A stretch of DNA of 64,000 nucleotides from the NCBI RefSeq assembly GCF_002591895.1, contig NZ_NISX01000009.1, forward strand, positions 1 through 64,000, read 5' to 3'. Position 1 is the stretch's first letter, and each line of letters opens with the position of its first letter. The position numbers and the translations under genes were made by a program. Source of the DNA: Lacimicrobium alkaliphilum. Lineage in GTDB: Bacteria > Pseudomonadota > Gammaproteobacteria > Enterobacterales > Alteromonadaceae. The notes beneath the pieces were generated by a model that was not told where the DNA came from, did not search any database, and saw only the letters and a program-made list of their open reading frames with translations. This document shows, piece after piece, positions 54,425-61,964 of the stretch.

Positions 54425-56214
54425 TTAAGCCAGGCCTGATAACTATTCCCCAGATAGAGCCGGAGTAACTTTTCCGGCGCCTTTGCCACATCGACACTGA
54501 GCAGCAGCCCCGGTGTGCCCGCGAAATTGGGATCCATCCCCAGGCCATGAAATCTGGCGCCGAGCTGGTGATATTGACGCACCAGTACCGGCAAGCCTTT
54601 ACCATCCGGTTCTATATGCTTTATCAGCCAGTCAAGCACATCGATATCTCTGGCATAATCCTTAAGGTAGGCTTCAAGCTCCGGTATAACAGGGTAATCA
54701 AAGGATTTTAAGGCCCTGACATTATCCTTTTCACAGACCACAAAGCGCTGTATCAGGTATACACTGAGCGGCGTGTAAATTTTACTTAATGAAACCGTGC
54801 CGTATAGGGTCCGGTAGTGCTTAAATTGCTGCAAAAAGGCACCAATGCCCTTAAACAGTAACAACAAGCCGTGAAAGCTGCGCTGATGTTTGCCTATAAG
54901 AAAAGAACGGCCCATTTCCAGACAAGGCTGATGCCGGTTGACAAACCCCGGGCCGAAATCAAACATCCTGGACAAATACAACTGAGTAATATCCCCACCT
55001 TCAAGCAACTGATCTGTGCGCCCCATGCGATACGCACCAGCGACTTCCAAGGTATCGGTATCAAAGAGCACCAGATGGGTATAGCTGTGATCAAATTGAT
55101 CGCCATCCTTGTCTTTGCCGCTGCCCTCTTTGTACTCTCTGAACTGCAGCTCTCTTAGACGACGGATCTCTTCAACAATCAAAGGGGCCTGATCATAGTT
55201 TAGGTAATACACCGCAAGATTCTTATAACTCAGCAGCTTCTGATTGCCCGGCACCTCCATCAGCTCATCAGCCAGAATTCGGCCCGAAACAGGCTTGGCC
55301 AGAGGCATCATCGGCACCACATTGTTATCACCCCATCTCGTCTGACAGCCAGGATTCTGAAGGTAAGTTAACAGGCGAAACAAACGGGTTAAATGGGCCG
55401 GCTCCCGGGTCACCTGCCTGTTCACTGGCTGGCCAACAGCAAGATGAATACGGCGGTCTTTACTTGCCAGCATTTCCCTTATCAGCATCAGCATGCGCAT
55501 GCTCTTCCAGATATGACCAAGACGGTAAAACCAGCGGCGATTCTGACCGCTGATATACACCGGCACCACCGGGCAGTTAAAGCGGCTGCCCAGGCTGCCC
55601 ACAAGCTTATTCCAGGGATGATCCGTAACCGGACTGCGGGCATTAACAGAGTAACTCACCCTGCCCGCCGGAAATATCAGCAGCGCACCGCCATTTTCTA
55701 ACTGAGTATGGCAGGCACGTACTGAGGCCTGATTACCCTTGTCATTAGTCTTCAACGGATTGGTATAAATAAAATGAGGGGCAAGGGGTTCAAGTAATCC
55801 CAGCGCCCGGTTGGCCAGAATTTTAATATCCGGCCTGACCTTACGCAGCATATTGAGTAATACAACCCCTTCCATGCCACCCAGGGGGTGATTGGCCACA
55901 ATCAGCACCGGCCCGCTGACAGGTATATACATTGTGACATTTGCACCACTGATACTGAGCCGAAAGTAATCAATATACTTCTGGCAAAATGCCTGGCTGT
56001 TCAGCCCGGAAAACCCCTGCTGATGATAAATACGCTGCATAGCGCTGATGCCCAGACACCTGTCTAATATTGGACTCAAAGGCCTTAACCAATGCCCTGG
56101 TGGTATCAGTTGACGGCAGCTTAATTTCTGTTCAGGGCCGGGCTGCGGTGCTTCAGGACCGTTACTTCGACTCGGATTAAGATGAGTTTCATTTTTTTTG
56201 GAAAGTAATTTCAT
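54418..56214 (-). CDS. second OlsF-like two-domain acyltransferase
   Basis: A 598-residue paralogue of the protein at 43067-44791: LPLAT domain with ANHPLGGMEG (Glu in place of the Asp) and FPAGRVSYS, then an OlsB-like N-acyltransferase with GAYRMGRT and CLEMGRSFLIG. It has about 100 extra residues at the N terminus, partly Pro/Gln-rich. It follows the EAL-domain gene by 18 bases on the same strand, so the two are probably co-transcribed. No Pho box is seen upstream. It likely makes another aminolipid or acts under a different signal; the amino acid is unknown. Confidence 0.75.
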   Translation of the reverse strand: MKLLSKKNETHLNPSRSNGPEAPQPGPEQKLSCRQLIPPGHWLRPLSPILDRCLGISAMQRIYHQQGFSGLNSQAFCQKYIDYFRLSISGANVTMYIPVSGPVLIVANHPLGGMEGVVLLNMLRKVRPDIKILANRALGLLEPLAPHFIYTNPLKTNDKGNQASVRACHTQLENGGALLIFPAGRVSYSVNARSPVTDHPWNKLVGSLGSRFNCPVVPVYISGQNRRWFYRLGHIWKSMRMLMLIREMLASKDRRIHLAVGQPVNRQVTREPAHLTRLFRLLTYLQNPGCQTRWGDNNVVPMMPLAKPVSGRILADELMEVPGNQKLLSYKNLAVYYLNYDQAPLIVEEIRRLRELQFREYKEGSGKDKDGDQFDHSYTHLVLFDTDTLEVAGAYRMGRTDQLLEGGDITQLYLSRMFDFGPGFVNRHQPCLEMGRSFLIGKHQRSFHGLLLLFKGIGAFLQQFKHYRTLYGTVSLSKIYTPLSVYLIQRFVVCEKDNVRALKSFDYPVIPELEAYLKDYARDIDVLDWLIKHIEPDGKGLPVLVRQYHQLGARFHGLGMDPNFAGTPGLLLSVDVAKAPEKLLRLYLGNSYQAWLNY

Positions 56215-56232
56215 CGTGCTTCAACTTATCTG

Positions 56233-58512
56233 TTAATTCACAGCCTGCTGTCTGGACAACATAAAGTCACTGAAATCTGCCGATGACAGCGGCTTGCTGT
56301 ACCAGTAACCCTGAATTTCATCGCATTGATAGGTTCGCAGCAGATCCAGTTGCTCAAGCTCCTCCACCCCCTCGGCAACCACTTCCATCCGCAGATTGCG
56401 CGACAACTGGCACAGGCTTAAAACAATCGCCTGGTCGACGCTGTCCTGGTGCATCCGCCTGACAAAGGACTGATCAATCTTAAGCTTGTTGACCGGAAAC
56501 TGCTTAAGATAGGCCAGTGAGGAATACCCGGTACCAAAATCGTCAATAGCCAGACTCACCCCTATCTCTTTTAACTGATGCAACACCTTGATGCCAAAAG
56601 CTTCATTTTCCATGATCATACTTTCGGTGATCTCCAGCTCCAGGCTCTGTGGGGCCAGACCTTTGGCATCCAGCACATCCTGCACCTGCTGTGAAAATCC
56701 CGGCTGGGTAAACTGACGGGCAGAAATATTTACCGCCATCTTCATGCTGATACCCTGTTGCTGAAACGCCAGGGCCTGGGCGCAGGCAGTTTGCAGAATC
56801 CAACTACCCAGCGGCAGAATCAGCCCACTTTGCTCTGCCAAGGGAATAAACTCTCCCGGAGATATTACTTCGTCATCACTAAACCAGCGGGCCAGAGATT
56901 CGCAACCTGTGGCATGGTTTGCCAGCAGATTCAGCTTCGGCTGGTAAAAAAGTGACAATTCTTCGGCCTCAATGGCCTGTTCCAGTCGGTGGGTAACCGA
57001 AAGCCTGCGACTGTGTTTCGCGCCTTCCTGCAAATCAAAATAATACAGGCCTGAGTCTTTGCTTCTGGCATTGTCGGTGGCAATCTTGGCGTGCAGCAGC
57101 ATTTCCTCAAGGTCGCGGCTGAAGCGTGGATACTCTGTTACACCCAGACTGATGCCTATTAGCATCTTACCAAGGGAAGTGGGTAGGGGTTGAGAAAAAG
57201 ACGCCACAAGCTGCTCACACAGTGCCTTAAATGCATCCGTTTCATTAAGATGCGGACTGATAATAGCAAAACTGGCATCGGCAATATGATACAGCCGGGT
57301 ACCCGATCTGAGGTGCAGGCTTTGCTGTAGCTGTCTGAACTGCTGATGCAGATAGTCTGCTACTGCTGCGACAATATCCATGGCGCTGCTCAGTCCATAA
57401 TTACCGACCACCTGACTATGATGGGGCAGGTCCAGCAACACCAGGGAAAAGGGAACATTATCCTGTATCCAGCCATCTGCATCATTGACCAACAAAGCCC
57501 TGTTACCAAGACCGGACAGCTCACTGTGGTAGGCCTTAAATTCGAGCTTTTGTTTGGCCAGTTCCTGCTCTGTCACATCCTGAATGTGAATATCGAAGGC
57601 ATCCAGATCCTTAAGCCAGTGCACTTCATAGTTTAAAAATGTCTGGCCAATTTTATCCTGCACCCGTCGGACATGATGGCCCGTGCCCCGGATACCCGCA
57701 AAAGCCGCGGACACAGATTCCGGCAACAAGGCAGAAGGTTGTTCAACTGACAACCCAAGATAACCGAGAAGACGTTGGGCGGCCGGATTGAAATACTCAA
57801 TCTGCCCCTCACCATCGAGACTGAGCACCGGATTAGGATTGCGACGGGGAAACATAGCCAGGCGTTCATTGTCGGTACTGAGGCGGATATAGTTGCGGGC
57901 ATATCGCCCCAGAAAGAAACTGAATATGGCCATCCCCAGACTGAACAGTATGACGGTCCAGACTGTGCTCTTAAGCTGCTTTGTGGTGGTCTGATACCCC
58001 AGTTCGACTTTCTGATTAATATGTTGTTGCAACTGGTTTAATTGCGGCAACATTTCCCGTCTCAGCTCACTGAGCTGATAGAGTTGCTCTCTGGAGAGAT
58101 CCCAGTCAGCAGGTGGCGTTGAAAGGTTCGCATACAATGCCTCACTTAGCCGCTCGATGCTGTTAAGCTCTGACATCAGTGGGGAACGGGGCATATCTGC
58201 ATCCATAGTAGCAATAAAAGCCGACAATCGTTGTTTCAGCTCTTTAAACTGATAACGGTGTGCCTGCTGATACAGCAGTTCATCGGTGGTGGCGTAATAT
58301 TCATATAATAGCCGCTCCTGCTCACTCACCAGCAATGCGATATCACGTAATTCAACCAAATCCGGTAAGCGTCTTTCCACCAGTTCTGCGGAAGTTTTCT
58401 GTACAGAAGATGCGGTGCTGTAGACCAACAGACTAAGAATGACTCCCACTATAATAATCATCAGATATACCAGCCGTGCTTTGCGCATCAACTGTTTGTT
58501 TTTAGTCTGCAT
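56233..58512 (-). CDS. membrane GGDEF/EAL protein, probable c-di-GMP phosphodiesterase
   Basis: A 759-residue sensor enzyme: N-terminal membrane helix, a periplasmic helical domain (about 30-190), a second membrane helix, a PAS-like segment (about 235-330), a degenerate GGDEF domain and a C-terminal EAL domain. The GGDEF site is replaced by HIADASF, so cyclase activity is unlikely. The EAL domain keeps its metal and catalytic residues: ESLARW (Ser for Ala), NISARQF, EITES, DDFGTGYSSL, KIDQSF and AEGVE. It should hydrolyse c-di-GMP. Its partner gene downstream is an OlsF-like acyltransferase. Confidence 0.9.
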   Translation of the reverse strand: MQTKNKQLMRKARLVYLMIIIVGVILSLLVYSTASSVQKTSAELVERRLPDLVELRDIALLVSEQERLLYEYYATTDELLYQQAHRYQFKELKQRLSAFIATMDADMPRSPLMSELNSIERLSEALYANLSTPPADWDLSREQLYQLSELRREMLPQLNQLQQHINQKVELGYQTTTKQLKSTVWTVILFSLGMAIFSFFLGRYARNYIRLSTDNERLAMFPRRNPNPVLSLDGEGQIEYFNPAAQRLLGYLGLSVEQPSALLPESVSAAFAGIRGTGHHVRRVQDKIGQTFLNYEVHWLKDLDAFDIHIQDVTEQELAKQKLEFKAYHSELSGLGNRALLVNDADGWIQDNVPFSLVLLDLPHHSQVVGNYGLSSAMDIVAAVADYLHQQFRQLQQSLHLRSGTRLYHIADASFAIISPHLNETDAFKALCEQLVASFSQPLPTSLGKMLIGISLGVTEYPRFSRDLEEMLLHAKIATDNARSKDSGLYYFDLQEGAKHSRRLSVTHRLEQAIEAEELSLFYQPKLNLLANHATGCESLARWFSDDEVISPGEFIPLAEQSGLILPLGSWILQTACAQALAFQQQGISMKMAVNISARQFTQPGFSQQVQDVLDAKGLAPQSLELEITESMIMENEAFGIKVLHQLKEIGVSLAIDDFGTGYSSLAYLKQFPVNKLKIDQSFVRRMHQDSVDQAIVLSLCQLSRNLRMEVVAEGVEELEQLDLLRTYQCDEIQGYWYSKPLSSADFSDFMLSRQQAVN

Positions 58513-58642
58513 TATTTCTGGCCCTGGTCCCTTACTAGTTTATTTGACCCGGATTGATATGAAGTCCTTTCATTTTTCTGAAACTGAAAGAAATTCTCTG
58601 ATTATCGTGTCTGGTACCTAAACAAGCTTGCGGAGAAAAATA

Positions 58643-59278
58643 ATGCTATCAGCACTCGCTAAACTCTACCTCAGAACACTGGATAAACTTCAGCAATTTA
58701 ATGGTATTCCGTCACTGTTAATAAGACTCTATCTGGCGCCAGTCATGATTCAGGCGGGCTGGAATAAATACAGCAGCTTTGCGGATACCGCAGCCTGGTT
58801 TGGCAATCCCGACTGGGGGCTGGGGTTACCCTTTCCGGCGCTGATGGCAAGCCTGGCCATAGCCGCAGAGTTATTCGGCGGCATACTGCTGTTGCTGGGA
58901 TTGATGACCCGACTGGTAACGATTCCGTTGATGGTAACCATGCTGGTGGCCACTTTCTCGGTGCACTGGTCAAATGGCTGGCCTGCCATTGCCGATACAT
59001 CCAGCTGGCTTGCCGACGGTACTCTGTTGCTGAATGAGAGTGTAATGGCATCTGCCGAAAAACTGGACGCCGCCAACAGCATTTTAAAGGAGTACGGGAA
59101 CTACGAGTGGCTCAACGCCAGTGGTAAATTTGTGGTACTGAATAACGGCATCGAGTTTGCTGTTACCTATTTTGTGATGTTGCTGGCACTGATGTTTATG
59201 GGCGGTGGACGCTATCTCAGCGTCGATTTCTGGCTCAAGCGTACCTTGTGCAATCAGCTGAATACACGCGGTCAATAA
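58643..59278 (+). CDS. DoxX family membrane protein
   Basis: A 211-residue membrane protein with four hydrophobic segments and the DoxX pattern (IRLYLAPVMIQAGWNKY ... PFPALMASLAIAAELFGGILLLLGL). Family members are linked to redox balance. The ATG at 58643 follows GGAG; an in-frame start five codons up is less likely. A long loop with Trp and Asp (SNGWPAIADTSSWLADG) splits the last helices. Confidence 0.85.
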   Translation: MLSALAKLYLRTLDKLQQFNGIPSLLIRLYLAPVMIQAGWNKYSSFADTAAWFGNPDWGLGLPFPALMASLAIAAELFGGILLLLGLMTRLVTIPLMVTMLVATFSVHWSNGWPAIADTSSWLADGTLLLNESVMASAEKLDAANSILKEYGNYEWLNASGKFVVLNNGIEFAVTYFVMLLALMFMGGGRYLSVDFWLKRTLCNQLNTRGQ

Positions 59279-59300
59279 AACCGGACAACAAACACCCAAC

Positions 59301-60248
59301 TCACACAATACGCTGGCAGGTCATCTGCCAGCCGAAATCAAACTGATTCATTATCAACGGCTGCCAGGTCATGACGTTACAGTCTGAATCCGTAATTTCT
59401 TGCTTTAGATCTGCCAGTTGTTCTTCGCTCAGAGCAGCATCAACTAATGCATTCATTCTGCTGTGGTAAGCAGAAAAGTTTTCAACTAATCCATCAAACC
59501 ACTGAGCAACTTCTTGTTGCTGATACCTGTCCGGGAACTTATATATACGGGCAATATCACCGTGCAGACGTTTAAGCTTATTCGCCAGATCATGATGTCT
59601 GCAAGCTCTGATAATGCGCTCAAAAGACTTCACAACTGGCGCAAAAGCCATATCCGCCTGACGGAACACATCTCTGGAAATATTTCCGACTTTACAGCCG
59701 ATAGCTGTCAGTAACGCCTTTTTTGCTTCTGATAATATTTGCTGCTGTTCGAGTTCCCCAAGTACCTTACAAGCATGCTCGCTGACCTCATAAATATCGC
59801 TGCCCTGAAAATGTACCACTGCAGCCATTATCCCCTGTGCTTTGAGCAGAGGCAGTGCCTGCAACAGGGCCCCGCTACCTGCATATTCAGCACCGAACTG
59901 ACTGACCACCATATCGAAACCTTGTTGCTGAAAAGGTAAAGCACTGGCACTGGCAACCACGCCACTGCATTGCGGATGGTTGCGGAGCAAACTAGCAATC
60001 CCATGAACAGAAATGTCAAGGCCCACCACACTAACGGAGTCTTTAGATTCACGAAGCAATGAATTGATAACGGCACCGTTGCCGCAGGCTAACTCCAGTA
60101 ATACAGGAGAGGTGTACTGGCAGAGGACGCGATTGAAAAAAGCCTGCCAATGCTGCTCTAGAGGATCGGTATAACCGGTCTGGACGGCCAGAGCCTGAGT
60201 GTTTTGCTGAGACTGCCAGTAGCTGTCCCACCCTTTGGCATCCGTCAT
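59301..60248 (-). CDS. class I SAM-dependent methyltransferase
   Basis: A 315-residue protein with the SAM-binding motif I LELACGNGAVINSLL and the following acidic strand VVGLDIS, ending with a helical C-terminal domain. Start WDSYWQSQQ is typical of small-molecule methyltransferases. Substrate unknown. It converges with the DoxX gene. Confidence 0.85.
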   Translation of the reverse strand: MTDAKGWDSYWQSQQNTQALAVQTGYTDPLEQHWQAFFNRVLCQYTSPVLLELACGNGAVINSLLRESKDSVSVVGLDISVHGIASLLRNHPQCSGVVASASALPFQQQGFDMVVSQFGAEYAGSGALLQALPLLKAQGIMAAVVHFQGSDIYEVSEHACKVLGELEQQQILSEAKKALLTAIGCKVGNISRDVFRQADMAFAPVVKSFERIIRACRHHDLANKLKRLHGDIARIYKFPDRYQQQEVAQWFDGLVENFSAYHSRMNALVDAALSEEQLADLKQEITDSDCNVMTWQPLIMNQFDFGWQMTCQRIV

Positions 60249-60404
60249 GGCAATAACGCCTTTTTGTTTTTGTGATCACAGTTATTCATTGTTATTCATC
60301 GCTGTGCTGACAAGGGAGACAGAGTAAAAGAAAACGGTTTATGATTCCACATTTGAAAATAGTTTAAACCAATCGGGTCAATGAGTTAGTTGGTTAACTG
60401 AGGT

Positions 60405-61140
60405 CTTCTCTGACAGGAGAGGATTACTCCTGGCTCATATCTTTTAGCTTTGAGCCCAATCAAGAAATGGAGTAAACACACCCCTGATGATCGGCCACCA
60501 GCTCGGTCATCCACAACCTCGCGTTCAAGCGGGTGGCGCGGTGCGGTGAGCCTGAAGATTCCGCCTTCCCCCTTCGGGCCGCGTTTCGCGCGTTCACCAA
60601 GTATTGCAGAACAGCTTCAGCTGGCCCGCGAAGCGGGTGAGCCTCAGGGATGAGGCGAACAAAAAAAGCCCATGCAAACTACGCATGGGCGTCGGCTTCG
60701 AAGCTGAATTTGCTGCAGGAGGATTACTCCGGGCCAGAACCTATGACTTCAAGTCCAGCCAGGCAATCGAGCAAACACATCCCTGATGATCGGCCCCCAG
60801 CTCGGTCATCCACGACCTCGCGTTCAGGCGGGCGGCGCTGGGCGCCTAAAGATTCCGCCTTCACCCCTTCGGGGCCAGCCTTCGGCTGTTCCATTTTGTT
60901 CCTGACAAAATGGTCGAACCCGAGGAGGTTCTCATCCCATTAGGCCGCGCATAAACGAAAAAGCCCATGCAAACTAAGCATGGCCGTCGGCTTCTAAGCT
61001 GAATTTGCTTGCAGGAGGATTACTCCGGGCTGTCCCTGCCCTTCGCCCTGCGGGCCGCGCTGAACTGCGCGCGTTCTAATTTGCTCCCGGCAAATTAGTC
61101 GAACCTGAGGAGATTCTCACCCCATTGGGCCACGCATAAA
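60405..61140. repeat. tandem ~300-bp repeat with tRNA-tail remnants and terminators
   Basis: The string GGATTACTCC recurs at 60421, 60721 and 61017, preceded by CAGGAG, and the last real tRNA-Arg end (GCAGGAGGATTCG) follows at about 61195. Blocks of about 100 bases (60483-60580 and 60782-60879) and about 75 bases (60660-60736 and 60957-61031) are repeated with a period of 296-300 bases. Each copy read on the minus strand ends in a GCCCATGC/GCATGGGC-type hairpin with T run, i.e. a terminator. The plan recalls the rtT repeats after E. coli tyrT. No protein is credible here. Confidence 0.75.
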
Positions 61141-61141
61141 C

Positions 61142-61179
61142 GAAAAAAGCCCCGATAAACTACATCGGGGCTTTTTTCG
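61142..61179. terminator. rho-independent terminator of the tRNA-Ser/tRNA-Arg unit
   Basis: The hairpin AAAGCCCCGAT / ATCGGGGCTTT around AAACTAC has T runs on both strands. It lies directly after the 3' end of tRNA-Arg on the minus strand. Confidence 0.9.
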
Positions 61180-61185
61180 TTTATA

Positions 61186-61262
61186 TGGCGGACGCAGGAG
61201 GATTCGAACCTCCGACCGCTCGGTTCGTAGCCGAGTACTCTATCCAGCTGAGCTATGCGTCC
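61186..61262 (-). tRNA. tRNA-Arg(ACG)
   Basis: A 77-base tRNA with acceptor stem GGACGCA, D-arm AGCTCAGCTGGATAGAG, anticodon loop CTACGAA (anticodon ACG) between CTCGG and CCGAG, T-loop GTTCGAATC and an encoded CCA end. It follows tRNA-Ser by about 53 bases. Confidence 0.97.
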
Positions 61263-61315
61263 TGAAACTCTGTTTTATTCTTTAACCGGTCGCTTTCAGA
61301 CGAGCCGGAAAATAA

Positions 61316-61408
61316 TGGCGGAGAGAGAGGGATTCGAACCCTCGATAGGGCTACAAACCCTATACTCCCTTAGCAGGGGAGCGCCTTCAGCCACTCGGCC
61401 ATCTCTCC
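61316..61408 (-). tRNA. tRNA-Ser(GCT)
   Basis: A 93-base class II tRNA: acceptor GGAGAGAT, anticodon loop CTGCTAA (anticodon GCT) between CTCCC and GGGAG, a long variable arm (TATAGGG...CCCTATC), GTTCGAATC T-loop and an encoded CCA. It reads AGC/AGU codons and is co-transcribed with tRNA-Arg. Confidence 0.97.
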
Positions 61409-61423
61409 TAAATGTGGGGCGGA

Positions 61424-61452
61424 AGTTTAATGACTCGCTGTGTCGGAGTCAA
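61424..61452 (-). promoter_or_regulatory. sigma-70 promoter of the tRNA-Ser/tRNA-Arg unit
   Basis: On the minus strand -35 TTGACT (61447-61452), a 17-base spacer, -10 TAAACT (61424-61429) and a GC-rich discriminator (TCCGCCCC) lie just before tRNA-Ser, as in stringently controlled stable-RNA promoters. Confidence 0.65.
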
Positions 61453-61569
61453 ACCTTTTTTAGCTCCACCACTGCCGGTTGTTGGCATTTCGAACGATTC
61501 AGTCAAATTTTACACAAATGCTGTCTTTTTATGACGATTCCCTGTTATCACAGCGCCATAACAGGCAAT

Positions 61570-61597
61570 AAAAAGGCCGGTTTTTACCGGCCTTTTA
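61570..61597 (-). terminator. rho-independent terminator of csrA
   Basis: The hairpin AAAAGGCCGG / CCGGCCTTTT with a loop of T and A lies 15 bases past the csrA stop and is followed by a T run on the minus strand. Confidence 0.88.
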
Positions 61598-61611
61598 TGT
61601 CACTCTGCATA

Positions 61612-61824
61612 TCAGTCGCGCTCGGAATCTTCATCTTCCTGAGGAGAAAAATCTGCATTTTTCTCTGCCTGTATACGCATATAAATCTCTTCTCTGTGCA
61701 CAGATACTTCTTTGGGTGCGTTCACACCAATACGCACCTGGTTTCCTTTAACACCCAGGACGGTTACGGTGACTTCGTCACCAATCATCAATGTCTCGCC
61801 CACACGACGGGTCAATATAAGCAT
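61612..61824 (-). CDS. csrA: carbon storage regulator CsrA
   Basis: RNA-binding dimer that blocks or stabilises mRNAs with GGA motifs, and so controls biofilm, motility and carbon flow. The 70 residues start [18 protein letters not shown] and carry the RNA-contact [18 protein letters not shown]; the acidic C-terminal tail is slightly longer than in E. coli. It follows alaS, the conserved order, and precedes the two tRNAs. Confidence 0.96.
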   Translation of the reverse strand: MLILTRRVGETLMIGDEVTVTVLGVKGNQVRIGVNAPKEVSVHREEIYMRIQAEKNADFSPQEDEDSERD

Positions 61825-61964
61825 TCTCTTGCTCCTGTTCCGTTAGTCCAAATTTATGTCCCTACTTAAACCTAGCGTAAAAGCTTGATAACTCAAACAT
61901 TTAACACTGCGGCCGCCCTGTTCTTGTTGTCACCTCAAAAACCGGCCTCGGATTTAGCGGCGGA

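Noticed and set aside
58565..58600. CTTTCA/TGAAAG inverted repeat upstream of the EAL gene as a Pho box or operator
   Set aside because: The half-sites are not in 11-base phase and the inner bases do not pair well.
60450..60943. Overlapping plus-strand frames in the repeat region before the tRNA genes
   Set aside because: They are copies of the same repeat unit in different frames, with low-complexity Arg/Pro/Ser products and no start signals.
61255..61869. A 204-codon plus-strand frame spanning the tRNA-Ser gene and csrA antisense
   Set aside because: It runs through a tRNA and a terminator and lies opposite csrA, so it cannot be a real protein gene.
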